Program-made: the position numbers and the translations under genes
NCBI GenBank assembly: GCA_964036045.1
Contig: OZ038378.1
Coordinates: 59,681,408 to 59,745,407 of the forward strand
DNA from: Eutreptiella sp. 'Long Island Sound 2002'
Lineage: Eukaryota; Euglenozoa; Euglenophyceae; Eutreptiales; Eutreptiaceae
DNA: 64,000 nucleotides
Direction: 5' to 3'
Shown: piece after piece, positions 41,201 to 54,900 of the stretch
How the letters are laid out: the number at the start of each line of letters is the position of its first letter
Numbering within the stretch: position 1 is the stretch's first letter
Notes under the pieces: model-generated
What the model was told of the DNA's origin: nothing
What the model saw: only the letters and a program-made list of their open reading frames with translations
Databases searched by the model: none

Positions 41201-42121
41201 AGCCCCAGTGATCCTGCCCTCCTTGGTGTCCACGACACCAGGGATCATGCACGACATCTGGCGGTCAAACACCCTGACCAGCAGGGTGCAGTCGGAGCTG
41301 CACCTCTTCGGGCAGTTTGCACAGTGGACCACCCACCCCACCCCTGGTGTATGGCTCGACGCACTGCACGCGATGCAGTGGGAAGCAGCCTCTGGGACTG
41401 TGAGCGACACTCTTGAGCTGGCAGGGGTTCTGGGGGAGGCCGCCACTGTGGAGAAGATTGTGCATGGCACAATCTACCGGTTGGCTGGGGGGGTGGTGGG
41501 GCACTGGCTGTGGAAGCCATGGGGGAGGCACAAGAGGGCACGGGACCCATGGGGGTATTCACGAGGCAGTGCGGATCAGTTGCTTGACTTTGAGCGCATC
41601 ATGGCCAACAATCGGAAGGATGAGGTGTCTGTTTCTGTGAGGGATGCACGGGGGAACATTGTGAAACCCCGCCTTCTGGGGGTCATCCTGCCTGACTTCA
41701 CCGAGTGGGCGCTCCCGTACGTCTTGCTTGAGGACGATGGACAAGGGGACAGGGGAGAGGGGGACTTGGGGGGGCTGGTGAGGGTAACCCACACTCCAAG
41801 CTTGACGTGTGGGAGCAGCGACTCGTCAAGCACCTGGTGGGAAGGCCCCTCTTCTACAAGCAAAAGTACAGCAATAAGGAGACAGTAGGGGCGTACCGCA
41901 CGATTCACCTGCCCTTGTGGCAGGACGCGTACGCCTGCTTGGATTCCCTGCCGTTCTTGTGTGCGGAATTCCGCACCCCTATTGGTGTGTACGTGGCGTC
42001 CCTGCTCCATGGTGTGCACCCTTGCCCTGGGGACCTTGGGGTGTGTGCACCAATTCCGGTGCACGAGGAGGAAGCCCCCCAATGTGGTTGGCGCAAGCTG
42101 CCCCACTGGGTGAAAGATTAG
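38227..42121 (+). pseudogene. SF1 (UPF1/DNA2-like) helicase, two frameshifts
   Basis: ATP-dependent nucleic-acid helicase. Residues 1-315 are disordered, with tandem Pro/Ala repeats. A unique region with 'MVRGWISSNHNWDKNK' follows, then the motor: Walker A GGAGTGKS (39,886, residue 554), motif Ia 'VTAPTNAQVDMLLARV', Walker B 'FVDEAS' (40,393), GDPGQLRP (40,471) and QYRM (40,720). The frame then shifts at a G10 run (40,770-40,779). The next frame carries 'DLAGSTWWGELEQ', 'VAVVTTHYAQM' and motif V-like 'ATLDRFQGLQAPVILPS', with a diverged motif VI ('NTLTSRVQSELHLFG', lacking the usual TRAR). A second shift at a G7 run (41,768-41,774) leads to 'LDVWEQRLVKHLVGRPL' and a TAG at 42,119. Both shifts are in the same direction (frame 1 to 3 to 2, consistent with one missing base each). 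Either the gene is freshly decayed or these are homopolymer errors in a functional gene. The start at ATG 38,227 is the first Met after the upstream stop context; a GTG-initiated extension is unlikely in a eukaryote. Confidence 0.8.
38335..39170 (+). repeat. Tandem Pro/Ala coding repeats in helicase N-terminus
   Basis: Three to four units of 102 bp (34 aa; 'SAPVPAQAPADRGAPHSAP' start) at 38,340-38,700, then four units of about 96 bp (32 aa; 'SAPVPAMAPADSGAPQGTQ' start) at 38,800-39,160. They encode a disordered, low-charge linker. The repeat length is a multiple of three throughout, so it keeps the frame, which argues that the tract was maintained under translation. Confidence 0.85.
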
Positions 42122-42430
42122 ATTTTGGGCCGCCACTAACCCTGTATGTAGAAGAACATGCATTGACCCATGGCCTCTGACCATCCCTGCCACATCACAA
42201 CAGTACCAGCCACAGCACCAGCGGGAAAGAGTACACACATGTGATCACCACCAGGTTGGCTGCACTGTGCATTCATTGTGTTTGTCCGCAATGGTAGGAA
42301 TGTGCCCATGCCTGACTGCCCAAGATTGAAGGAGGTCTCCAAGGTCTTCAGGGTGGGGATGCCCAAAAAGGAGGTTGAAGACACGCCAACGATAATTGCC
42401 GTTCAACAATGATACATGACAATGACAGTG
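42122..42430. other. Helicase 3' flank, no feature
   Basis: Moderate-GC sequence between the helicase stop and the first satellite unit. No poly-A signal or ORF that I can support. Confidence 0.5.
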
Positions 42431-45400
42431 CGGATGGGGTTCCGTCAACTATTTGGGGGGTCTAAACCCCCAAAATATTTCACGGAAGGGGTTCCGTCAA
42501 ATATTTGGGGGCTGTAGACCCCCCAAAATATTTCACGGAAGGGGTTCCGTCAAATATGTGGGGGGTCTACAGCCCCCAAATAGTTCACGGAAGGGGTTCC
42601 GTCAAATATTTGGGGGGTGTACAGCCCCCAGATATTTGACGGATGGGGTTCCGTCAAATATTTGGTGGGTGTACAGCCCCCAAATATTTCACGGAAGGGG
42701 TTCCGTCAAATATTTGGGGGGTGTACAGCCCCAAAATATTTGACGGACGGGGTTCCGTCAAATATTTGGGGGGTCTACAGCCCCAAAATATTTCACGGAA
42801 GGGGTTCCGTCAAATATTTGGGGGCTGTAGACCCCCCAAAATATTTCACGGAAGGGGTTCCGTCAAATATGTGGGGGGTCTACAGCCCCCAAATAGTTCA
42901 CGGAAGGGGTTCCGTCAAATATTTGGGGGGTGTACAGCCCCCAGATATTTGACGGATGGGGTTCCGTCAAATATTTGGTGGGTGTACAGCCCCCAAATAT
43001 TTCACGGAAGGGGTTCCGTCAAATATTTGGGGGGTGTACAGCCCCAAAATATTTGACGGACGGGGTTCCGTCAAATATTTGGGGGGTCTACAGCCCCCAA
43101 ATATTTGACGGATGGGGCTCCGTCAAATATTTGGGGGGTCTACAGCCCCAAAATAGTTCACGGAAGGGGTTCCGTCAAATATTTGGGGGGTGTACAGCCC
43201 CCAAATATTTGACGGAAGGGGTTCCGTCAAATATTTGGGGGCTGTACACCCCCCAAATATTGGACGGATGGGGCTCCGTCAAATATTTGGGGGGTCTACA
43301 GCCCCAAAATAGTTCACGGAAGGGGCTCCGTCAAATATTTGGGGGCTGTAGACCCCCCAAATATTTGACGGATGGGGTTCCGTCAAATATTTGGGGGGTC
43401 TACAGCCCCAAAATATTTCACGGAAGGGGTTCCGTCAAATATTGGGGGGATGTAGACCCCCCAAATATTTGACGGATGGGGTTCCGTCAAATATTTGGGG
43501 GGTCTACAGCCCCAAAATATGTCACGGAAGGGGTTCTGTCAAATATTTGGGGGCTGTACACCTCCCAAATATTTGGCGGAAGGGGTTCCGTCAAATATTT
43601 GGTGGGTCTACAGCCCAAAAATATTTCATGGATGGGGTTCCGTCAAATATTTGGTGGTCTACAGCCCCAAAATATTTCACGGAAGGGGTTCCGTCAAATA
43701 TTTGGGGGGTGTAGAGCCCCCAAACATTTGACGGAACCCCTTCCGTGAACTATTTGGGGGCTGAAGAGACCCCAAATATTTGACGGAACCCCTTCCGTCA
43801 AATATTTGGTGGTCTACAGCCCCAAAATATTTCACGGAAGGGGTTCCGTCAAATATTTGGGGGCTGTAGACCCCCCAAATATTTGACGGATGGGGTTCCG
43901 TTAAATATTTGGTGGGTCTGCAGCCCCAAAACGTTTCACGGAAGGGGTTCTGTCAAATATTTGGGGGGTGTACAGCCGCAAAATATTTGACGGATGGGGT
44001 TCCGTCAACTATTTGGGGGCTGTAGACCCCCCAAAAATTTGGCGGAAGGGGTTCCGTCAAATATTTGGTGGGTCTACAGCCCAAAAATATTTCACGGAAG
44101 GGGTTCCGTCAAATATTTGGGGGGTGTACAGCCCCCAAATATTTGACGGATGGGGTTCCGTCAAATATTTGATGGATCTACAGCCCCAAAATATTTCAAG
44201 GAAGGGGCTCCGTCAAATATTTGGGGGGTGTATAGCCCCAAAATATTTCACGGAAGGGGTTCCGTCAAATATTTGGGGGCTGTAGACCCCCCAAACATTT
44301 GACGGATGGGGTTCCGTCAAATATTTGGTGGGTCTACAGCCCCAAAATATTTCACGGAAGGGGTTCCGTCAAATATTTGGGGGGGTCTACAGCCCCAAAA
44401 TATTTCACGGAAGGGGTTCCGTCAAATATTTGGGGGCTGTACACCCCCCAAATATTGGACGGATGGGGCTCCGTCAAATATTTGGGGGGTCGACAGCCCC
44501 AAAATATTTCACGGAAGGGGTTCCGTCAACTATTTGGGGGCTGTAGACCCCCCAAAAATTTGGCGGAAGGGGTTCCGTCAAATATTTGGTGGGTCTACAG
44601 CCCAAAAATATTTCACGGAAGGGGTTCCGTCAAATATTTGGGGGGTGTACAGCCCCAAAATATTTGACGGATGGGGTTCCGTCAAATATTTGATGGATCT
44701 ACAGCCCCAAAATATTTCACGGAAGGGGTTCCGTCAAATATTTGGGGGGTGTACAGCCCCCAAATATTTGACGGAAGGGGTTCCGTCAAATATTTGGGGG
44801 CTGTACACCCCCCAAATATTGGACGGATGGGGCTCCGTCAAATATTTGGGGGGTCTACAGCCCCAAAATAGTTCACGGAAGGGGCTCCGTCAAATATTTG
44901 GGGGGTGTACAGCCCCAAAATATTTCACGGAAGGGGTTCCGTCAAATATTTGGGGGCTGTAGACCCCCCAAACATTTGACGGATGGGGTTCCGTCAAATA
45001 TTTGGTGGGTCTACAGCCCCAAAATATTTCACGGAAGGGGTTCCGTCAAATATTGGGGGGATGTAGACCCCCCAAATATTTGACGGAAGGGGTTCCGTCA
45101 AATATTTGGTGGGTCTACAGCCCAAAAATGTTTCACGGAAGGGGTTCTGTCAAATATTTGGGGGGTGTACAGCCCCAAAATATTTGACGGATGGGGTTCC
45201 GTCAAATATTTGATGGATCTACAGCCCCAAAATATTTCACGGAAGGGGTTCCGTCAAATATTTGGGGGGTGTACAGCCCCCAAATATTTGACGGAAGGGG
45301 TTCCGTCAAATATTTGGGGGCTGTACACCCCCCAAATATTGGACGGATGGGGCTCCGTCAAATATTTGGGGGGTCTACGGCCCCAAAATAGTTCACGGAT

Positions 45401-48400
45401 GGGGTTCTGTCAAATATTTCGGGGGTCTACAGCCCCAAAATATTTCACAGAAGGGGTTCCGTCAAATATTTGGGGGCTGTAGACCCCCCAAACATTTGAC
45501 GGATGGGGTTCCGTCAAATATTTGGTGGGTCTACAGCCCCAAAATATTTCACGGAAGGGGTTCCGTCAAATATTGGGGGGATGTAGACCCCCCAAATATT
45601 TGACGGATGGGGTTCCGTCAAATTTTTGGTGGGTCTACAGCCCCAAAATGTCTCACGGAAGGGGTTCTGTCAAATATTTGGGGGGTGTACAGCCGCAAAA
45701 TATTTGACGGATGGGGTTCCGTCAAATATTTGGGGGGTCTACAGCCCCAAAATATTTCACGGAAGGGGTTCCGTCAACTATTTGGGGGCTGTAGACTCCC
45801 CAAAAATTTGGCGGAAGGGGTTCCGTCAAATATTTGGTGGGTCTACAGCCCAAAAATATTTCACGGAAGGGGTTCCTTCAAATATTTGGGGGGTGTACAG
45901 CCCCAAAATATTTGACGGATGGGGTTCCGTCAAATATTTGATGGATCTACAGCCCCAAAATATTTCACGGAAGGGTTTCCGTCAAATATTTGGGGGGTGT
46001 ACAGCCCCCAAATATTTGACGGAAGGGGTTCCGTCAAATATTTGGGGGCTGTACACCCCCCAAATATTGGACGGATGGGGCTCCGTCAAATATTTGGGGG
46101 GTCTACAGCCCCAAAATAGTTCACGGAAGGGGCTCCGTCAAATATTTGGGGGGTGTACAGCCCCAAAATATTTCACGGAAGGGGTTCCGTCAAATATTTG
46201 GGGGCTGTAGACCCCCCAAACATTTGACGGATGGGGTTCCGTCAAATATTTGGTGGGTCTACAGCCCCAAAATATTTCACGGAAGGGGTTCCGTCAAATA
46301 TTTGGGGGGGTCTACAGCCCCAAAATATTTCACGGAAGGGGTTCCGTCAAATATTTGGGGGCTGTACACCCCCCAAATATTGGACGGATGGGGCTCCGTC
46401 AAATATTTGGGGGGTCTACAGCCCCAAAATATTTCACGGAAGGGGTTCCGTCAACTATTTGGGGGCTGTAGACCCCCCAAAAATTTGGCGGAAGGGGTTC
46501 CGTCAAATATTTGGTGGGTCTACAGCCCAAAAATATTTCACGGAAGGGGTTCCGTCAAATATTTGGGGGCTGTACAGCCCCAAAATATTTGACGGATGGG
46601 GTTCCGTCAAATATTTGATGGATCTACAGCCCCAAAATATTTCACGGAAGGGGTTCCGTCAAATATTTGGGGGCTGTACACCCCCCAAATATTGGACGGA
46701 TGGGGCTCCGTCAAATATTTGGGGGGTCTACAGCCCCAAAATAGTTCACAGAAGGGGCTCCGTCAAATATTTGGGGGGTGTACAGCCCCAAAATATTTCA
46801 CGGAAGGGGTTCCGTCAAATATTTGGGGGCTGTAGACCCCCCAAACATTTGACGGATGGGGTTCCGTCAAATATTTGGTGGGTCTACAGCCCCAAAATAG
46901 TTCACGTAAGGGGCTCCGTCAAATATTTGGGGGGTCTAAAGCCCCAAAATAGTTCACGGAAGGGGCTCCGTCAAATATTTCGGGGGTCTACAGCCCCAAA
47001 ATATTTCACAAAAGGGTTCCGTCAAATATTTGGGGGCTGTAGACCCCCCAAACATTTGACGGATGGGGTTCCGTCAAATATTTGGTGGGTCTACAGCCCC
47101 AAAATATTTCACGGAAGGGGTTCCGTCAAATGTTGGGGGGATGTAGACCCCCCAAATATTTGACGGATGGGGTTCCGTCAAATATTTGGTGGGTCTACAG
47201 CCCCAAAATATTTCACGGAAGGGGTTCCGTCAAATATTTGGGGGGTGTACATCCCCAAAATATTTGACGGATGGGGTTCCGTCAAATATTTGGGGGGTCT
47301 ACAGCCCCAAAATATTTCACGGAAGGGGTTCCGTCAAATATTTGTTGGGTCTACAGCCCAAAAATATTTCACGGAAGGGGTTCCGTCAAATATTTGGGGG
47401 GTGTACAGCCCCAAAATATTTGACGGATGGGGTTCCGTCAAATATTTGGGGGGTGTAGAGGCCCCAAATATTTGACGGAACCCCTTCCGTGAACTATTTG
47501 GGGGCTGTAGAGCCCCCAAATATTTGACGGAACCCCTTCCGTCAAATATTTGGTGGGTGTACAGCCCCAAAATATTTCACGGAAGGGGTTCCGTCAAATA
47601 TTTGGGGGCTGTAGACCCCCCAAATATTTGACGGAAGGGGTTCCGTCAAATATTTGGTGGGTCTACAGCCCAAAAATATTTCACGGAAGGGGTTCCGTTA
47701 AATATTTGGGGGCTGTACACCCCCCAAATATTGGACGGATGGGGCTCCGTCAAATATTTGGGGGGTCTACAGCCCCGAAATAGTTCACGGAAGGCGCTCC
47801 GTCAAATATTTGGGGGGTGTACAGCCCCAAAATATTTCACGGAAGGGGTTCCGTCAAATATTTGGGGGCTGTAGACCCCCGAAACATTTGACGGAAGGGG
47901 TTCCGTCAAATATTTGGTGGGTCTACAGCCCCAAAATATTTCACGGAAGGGGTTCCGTCAAATATTTGGTGGGTCTACAGCCCCAAAATATTTCACGGAA
48001 GGGGTTCCGTCAAATATTTGGGGGCTGTAGACCCCCCAAATATTTGACGGAAGGGGTTCCGTCAAATATTTGGTGGGTCTACAGCCCAAAAATATTTCAC
48101 GGAAGGGGTTCCGTTAAATATTTGGGGGCTGTACACCCCCCAAATATTGGACGGATGGGGGTCCGTCAAATATTTGGGGGGTCTACATCCCCAAAATAGT
48201 TCACGGAAGGGGCCCCTTCAAATATTTGGGGGGTCTACAGCCCCAAAATATTTCACGGAAGGGGTTCCGTTAAATATTTGGGGGCTGTCGACCCCCCAAA
48301 CATTTGACGGATGGGGTTCCGTCAAACATTTGGTGGGTCTACAGCCCCAAAATATTTCACGGAAGGGGTTCCGTAAAATATTTGGGGGGGTCTACAGCCC

Positions 48401-51400
48401 CAAAATATTTCACGGAAGAGGTTCCGTCAAATATTTCGGGGCTGTACACCCCCCAAACATTGGACAGATGGGGCTCCGTCAAATATTTTGGGGGTCTACA
48501 GCCCCAAAATATTTCACGGAAGGGGTTCCGTCAAATATTTGGGGGCTGCAGACCTCCCAAATATTTGGCGGAAGGGGTTCCGTCAAATATTTGGTGGGTC
48601 TACAGCCTAAAAATATTTCACGGATGGGGTTCCGTCAAATATTTGGTGGTCTACAGCCCCAAAATATTTCACGGAAGGGGTTCCGTCAAATATTTGGGGG
48701 GTGTAGAGCCCCCAAATATTTGACGGAACCCCTTCCGTGAACTATTTGGGGGCTGAAGAGACCCCAAATATTTGACGGAACCCCTTCCGTCAAATATTTG
48801 GGGGGTGTACAGCCCCAAAATATTTCACGGAAGGGGTTCCGTCAAATATTTGGGGGCTGTAGACCCCCCAAATATTTGACGGAGCCCCATCCGTCCAGTA
48901 TTTGGGGGGTCTACAGCCCCCAAATATTTGACGGAACCCCTTCCGTGAAATATTTTGGGGCTGTACACCCACCAAATATTTGACGGAAGGGGTTCCGTCA
49001 AATATTTGGGGGCTCTACAGCCCCCAAATAGTTCACGGAAGGGGTTCCGTAAAATATTTGGTGGGTGTACAGCCCCAAAATATTTCACGGAAGGGGTTCC
49101 GTCAAATATTTGGGGGCTGTAGACCCCCCAAATACTGGACGGATGGGGCTCCGTCAAATATTTGGGGGGTCTACAGCCCCAAAATAGTTCACGGAAGGGG
49201 CTCCGTCAAATATTTGGGGGGTGTACAGCCCCAAAATATTTCACGGAAGGGGTTCCGTCAAATATTTGGGGGCTGTAGACCCCCCAAACATTTGACGGAT
49301 GGGGTTCCGTCAAGTATTTGGTGGGTCTACATCCCCAAAATATTTCACGGAAGGGGTTCCGTAATATAATTTGGGGGGTCTACAGCCCCAAAATATTTCA
49401 CGGAAGGGGTTCCGTCAAATATTTGGGGGGTGTAGAGGCCCCAAATATTTTACGGAACCCCTTCCGTGAACTATTTGGGGGCTGTAGAGCCCCCAAATAT
49501 TTGACGGAACCCCTTCCGTCAAATATTTGGTGGGTGTACAGCCCCAAAATATTTCACGGAAGGGGTTCCGTCAAATATTTGGGGGCTGTAGACCCCCCAA
49601 ATACTGGACGGATGGGGCTCCGTCAAATATTTGGGGGGTCTACAGCCCCAAAATAGTTCACGGAAGGGGCTCCGTCAAATATTTGGGGGGTGTACAGCCC
49701 CAAAATATTTCACGGAAGGGGTTCCGTCAAATATTTGGGGGCTGTAGACCCCCCAAATATTGGACGGATGGGGCTCCGTCAAATATTTGGGGGGTCTACA
49801 GCCCCAAAATAGTTCACGGAAGGGGCTCCGTCAAATATTTGGGGGGTCTACAGCCCCAAAATATTTCACGGAAGGGGTTCCATCAAATATTTCGGGGCTG
49901 TAGACCCCCCAAACATTTGACGGATGGGGTTCCTTCAAATATTTGGTGGGTCTACAGCCCCAAAATAGTTCACGGAAGGGGTTCCGTCAAATATTGGGGG
50001 GATGTAGACCCCCCAAATATTTGACGGATGGGGTTCCGTCAAATATTTGGGGGGTGTACATCCCCAAAATATTTGACGGACGGGGTTCCGTCAAATGTTT
50101 GGGGGGTCTACAGCCCCAAAATATTTCACGGAAGGGGTTCCGTCAAATATTTGGGGGGTGTAGAGCCCCCAAATATTTGACGGAACCCCTTCAATGAACT
50201 ATTTGGGGGCTGAAGAGACCCCAAATATTTGACGGAACCCCTTCCGTCAAATATTTGGGGGGTGTACAGCCCCAAAATATTTCACGGAAGGGGTTCCGTC
50301 AAATATTTGGGGGGTGTACAGCCCCGAAATATTTGACGGATGGGGTTCCGTCAAATATTTGGGGGGTCTACAGCCCCAAAATATTTCACGGAAGGGGTTC
50401 CGTCAACTATTTGGGGGCTGTAGACCCCCCAAAAATTTTGCGGAAGGGGTTCCGTCAAATCTTTGGTGGGTCTACAGCCCAAAAATATTTCACGGAAGGG
50501 GTTCCGTCAAATATTTGGGGGGTGTACAGCCCCAAAAAATTTGACGGATGGGGTTCCGTCAAATATTTGATAGATCTACAGCCCCAAAATATTTCACGGA
50601 AGGGGTTCCGTCAAATATTTGGGGGGTGTAGAGGCCCCAAATATTTGACGGAACCCCTTCCGTGAACTATTTGGGGGCTGTAGAGCCCCCAAATATTTGA
50701 CGGAACCCGTTCCGTCAAATATTTGGTAGGTCTACAGCCCAAAAATATTTCACGGAAGGGGTTCCGTCAAATATTTGGGGGCTGTACACCCCCCAAATAT
50801 TGGACGGATGGGGCTCCGTCAAATATTTGGGGGGTCTACAGCCCCAAAATAGTTCACGGAAGGGGCTCCGTCAAATATTTGGGGGGTTCTACAGCCCCAA
50901 AATATTTCACGGAAGGGGTTCCGTCAAATATTTGGGGGCTGTAGACCCCCCAAACATTTGACGGAAGTGGTTCCGTCAAATATTTGGTGGGTCTACAGCC
51001 ACAAAATATTTCACGGAAGGGGTTCCGTCAAATATTTGGGGGGTTCTACAGCCCCAAAATATTTCACCGAAGGGGTTCCGTCAAATATTTGGGGGCTGTA
51101 CACCCCCCAAATATTGGACGGATGGGGGTCCGTCAAATATTTGGGGGGTCTACAGCTCCAAAATAGTTCACGGAAGGGGCTCCGTCAAATATTTGGGGGG
51201 TCTACAGCCCCAAAATATTTCAGGGAAGGGGTTCCGTCAAATATTTGGGGGCTGTCGACCCCCCAAAAATTTGACGGATGGGGTTCAGTCAAATATTTGG
51301 TGGGTCTACAGCCCCAAATTATTTCACGGAAGGGGTTCCGTCAAATATTTGGGGGGGTCTACGGCCCCAAAATATTTCACGGAAGGGGTTCCGTCAAATA

Positions 51401-51950
51401 TTTGGGGGCTGTACACCCCCCAAATATTGGACGGATGGGGCTCCGTCAAATATTTGGGGGGTCTACAGCCCCAAAATAGTTCACGGAAGGGGCTCCGTCA
51501 AATATTTGGGGGCTGTAGACCCCCCAAATATTTGACGGATGGGGTTCCGTCAAATATTTGGGGGGTCTACAGCCCCAAAATATTTCACGGAAGGGGTTCC
51601 GTCAAATATTTGGGGGATGTAGACCCCCCAAATATTTGACGGATGGGGTTCCGTCAAATATTTGGTGGGTCTACAGCCCCAAATTATTTCACGGAAGGGG
51701 TTCCGTCAAATATTTGGGGGGGTCTACAGCCCCAAAATATTTCACGGAAGGGGTTCCGTCAAATATTTGGGGGCTGTACACCCCCCAAATATTGGACGGA
51801 TGGGGCTCCGTCAAATATTTGGGGGGTCTACAGCCCCAAAATATTTAACGGAAGGGGTTCCGTCAAATATTTGGGGGCTGTAGACCCCCCAAATATTTGA
51901 CGGATGGGGTTCCGTCAAATATTTGGGGGGTCTATAGCCCCCAAATAGTT
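42430..51950. repeat. 52-bp dyad satellite, block A
   Basis: About 183 tandem 52-bp units. Each has arms CCGTCAAATATTTGGGGG and CCCCCAAATATTTGACGG (or the variant ...AATATTTCACGG) around a short core containing gtctacag or gtgtacag, and an 8-bp linker aaggggtt or atggggtt. In this block the TTTCACGG variant arm is common and cores occur in both orientations (gtctacagc and gctgtagac). Linkers are inverted (aacccctt) in pairs near 43,735/43,787, 47,476/47,528, 48,727/48,776, 49,455/49,505, 50,179/50,231 and 50,648/50,700. Higher-order repeats include an offset of about 313 bp at the left edge, 520 bp (44,671 to 45,191) and about 1,925 bp (44,306 to 46,231). Open frames are by-products. Confidence 0.97.
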
Positions 51951-54900
51951 CACGGAAGGGGCTCCGTCAAATATTTGGGGGCTGTAGAGCCCCCAAATAT
52001 TTGACGGAAGGGGTTCCCTCAAATCTTTGGTGGGTCTACAGCCCCCAAATATTTGACGGATGGCGTTCCGTCAAATATTTGGGGGGTCTACAGCCCCCAA
52101 ATATTTGACGGAAGGGGTTCCGTCAAATATTTGGGGGGTGTACAGCCCCCAAATATTTGACGGAAGGGGTTCCGTCAAATATTTGGTGGGTCTACAGCCC
52201 CCAAATATTTGACGGGAGGGGTTCCGTCAAATATTTGGTGGGTCTACAGCCCCCAAATATTTGACGGATGGCGTTCCGTCAAATATTTGGGGGATGTACA
52301 GCCCCCAAATATTTGACGGAAGGGGTTCCGTCAAATATTTGGTGGGTCTACAGCCCCCAAATATTTGACGGATGGCGTTCCGTCAAATATTTGGGGGGTC
52401 TACAGCCCCCAAATATTTGGCGGAAGGGGTTCCGTCAAATATTTGGTGGGTCTACAGCCCCCAAATATTTCACGGAAGGGGTTCCGTCAAATATTTGGTG
52501 GGTCTACAGCCCCCAAATATTTCACGGAAGGGGTTCCGTCAAATATTTGGTGGGTCTACAGCCCCCAAATATTTGACGGAAGGGGTTCCGTCAAATATTT
52601 GGTGGGTCTACAGCCCCCAAATATTTGACGGAAGGGGTTCCGTCAAATATTTGGTGGGTCTACAGCCCCCAAATATTTCACGGAAGGGGTTCCGTCAAAT
52701 ATTTGGTGGGTCTGCAGCCCCCAAATATTTCACGGAAGGGGTTCCATCAAATATTTGGTGGGTCTACAGCCCCCAAATATTTGACGGAAGGGGTTCCGTC
52801 AAATATTTGGTGGGTCTACAGCCCCCAAATATTTCACGGAAGGGGTTCCGTCAAATATTTGGTGGGTCTGCAGCCCCCAAATATTTCACGGAAGGGGTTC
52901 CGTCAAATATTTGGGGGGTGTACAGCCCCCAAATATTTGACGGAAGGGGTTCGGTCAAATATTTGGTGGGTCCACAGCCCCCAAATATTTGACGGATGGC
53001 GTTCCGTCAAATATTTGGTGGGTCTACAGCCCCCAAATATTTGACGGATGGGGTTCCGTCAAACATTTGGTGGGTCTACAGCCCCCAAATATTTGACGGA
53101 AGGGGTTCCGTCAAATATTTGGTGGGTCTACAGCCCCCAAATATTTGACGGAAGGGGTTCCGTCGAATATTTGGTGGGTCTACAGCCCCCAAATATTTGA
53201 CGGAAGGGGTTCCGTCAAATATTTGGGGGCTGTAGACCCCCCAAATATTTGGCGGAAGGGGTTCCGTCGAATATTTGGTGGGTCTACAGCCCAAAAATAT
53301 TTCACGGAAGGGGTTCCGTCAAATATTTGGGGGGTCTACAGCCCCCAAATAGTTCACGGAAGGGGCCCCGTGAAATATTTTGGGGGTGTAGAGCCCCCAA
53401 ATATTTGACGGAAGGGGTTCCGTCAAATATTTGGCGGGTCTACAGCCCCCAAATATTTGACGGATGGCGTTCCGTCAAATATTTGGGGGGTCTACAGCCC
53501 CCAAATATTTGAGAGGAGGGGTTCCGTCAAATATTTGCTGGGTCTACAGCCCCCAAATATTTGACGGATGGCGTTCCGTCAAATATTTGGGGGATGTACA
53601 GCCCCCAAATATTTGACGGAAGGGGTTCCGTCAAATATTTGGTGGGTCTACTGCCCCCAAATATTTGACGGATGGCGTTCCGTCAAATATTTGGGGGGTC
53701 TACAGCCCCCAAATATTTGACGGAAGGGGTTCCGTCAAATATTTGGTGGGTATACAGCCCCCAAATATTTCACGGAAGGGGTTCCGTCAAATATTTGGTG
53801 GGTCCGCAGCCCCCAAATATTTCACGAAAGGGGTTCCGTCAAATATTTGGTGGGTCTACAGCCCCCAAATATTTGACGGAAGGGGTTCCGTCAAATATTT
53901 GGTGGGTCTACAGCCCCCAAATATTTCACCGAAAGGGTTCCGTCAAATATTTGGGGGTCTACAGCCCCCAAACTTTTCATGGAAGGGGTTCCGTCAAATA
54001 TTTGGTGGGTCTACAGCCCCCAAATATTTGACGGATGGTGTTCCGTCAAATATTTGGTGGGTCTACAGCCCCCAAATATTTGACGGAAGGGGTTCCGTCA
54101 AATATTTGGTGGGTCTACAGCCCCCAAAAATTTGACGGGAGGGGTTCCATCAAATATTTGGTGGGTCTACAGCCCCCAAATATTTGACGGAAGGGGTTCC
54201 GTCAAATATTTGGTGGGTGTACAGCCCCCAAATGTTTGACGGAAGGGGTTCCGTCAAATATTTGGTGGGTGTAAAGCCCCCAAATATTTGACGGATGGCG
54301 TTCCGTCAAATATTTGGGGGGTGTACAGCCCCCAAAAATTTGATGGAAGGGGTTCCGTCAAATATTTGGTGGGTCTACACCCCCCAAATATTTGACGGAT
54401 GGCGTTCCGTCAAATATTTGGGGGCTGTACACCCCCCAAATATTTGACGGAAGGGGTTCCGTCAAATATTTGCTGGGTCTACAACCCCCAAATATTTGAC
54501 GGAAGGGGTTCCGTCAAAGATTTGGTGGGTCTACAGCCCCCAAATATTTGACGGAAGGGGTTCCGTCAAATATTTGGTTCGTCTACAGCCCCCAAATATT
54601 TGACGGAAGGGGTTCCGTCAAATATTTGGTGGGTGTACAGCCCCCAAATATTTGACGGAATGCCATCCGTCAAATATTTGGTGGGTCTACAGCCCCAAAA
54701 TATTTCACGAAAGGGTCCCGTCAAATCTTTGGGGGGTGTACAGCCCCCAAATATTTGACGGAAGGGGTTCCGTCAAATATTTGGTGGGTCTACAGCCCCC
54801 AAATATTTGACGGATGGCGTTCCGTCAAATATTTGGGGGACGTACAGCCCCAAAAAATTTCACGGAAGGGGTTCCGTCAAATATTTGGTGGGTCTACAGC

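Noticed and set aside
54650-54720. Separate transposon boundary at the inverted aatgccat linkers
   Set aside because: The flanking units continue in phase; the change is an inverted linker of the atggcgtt type, not an insertion.
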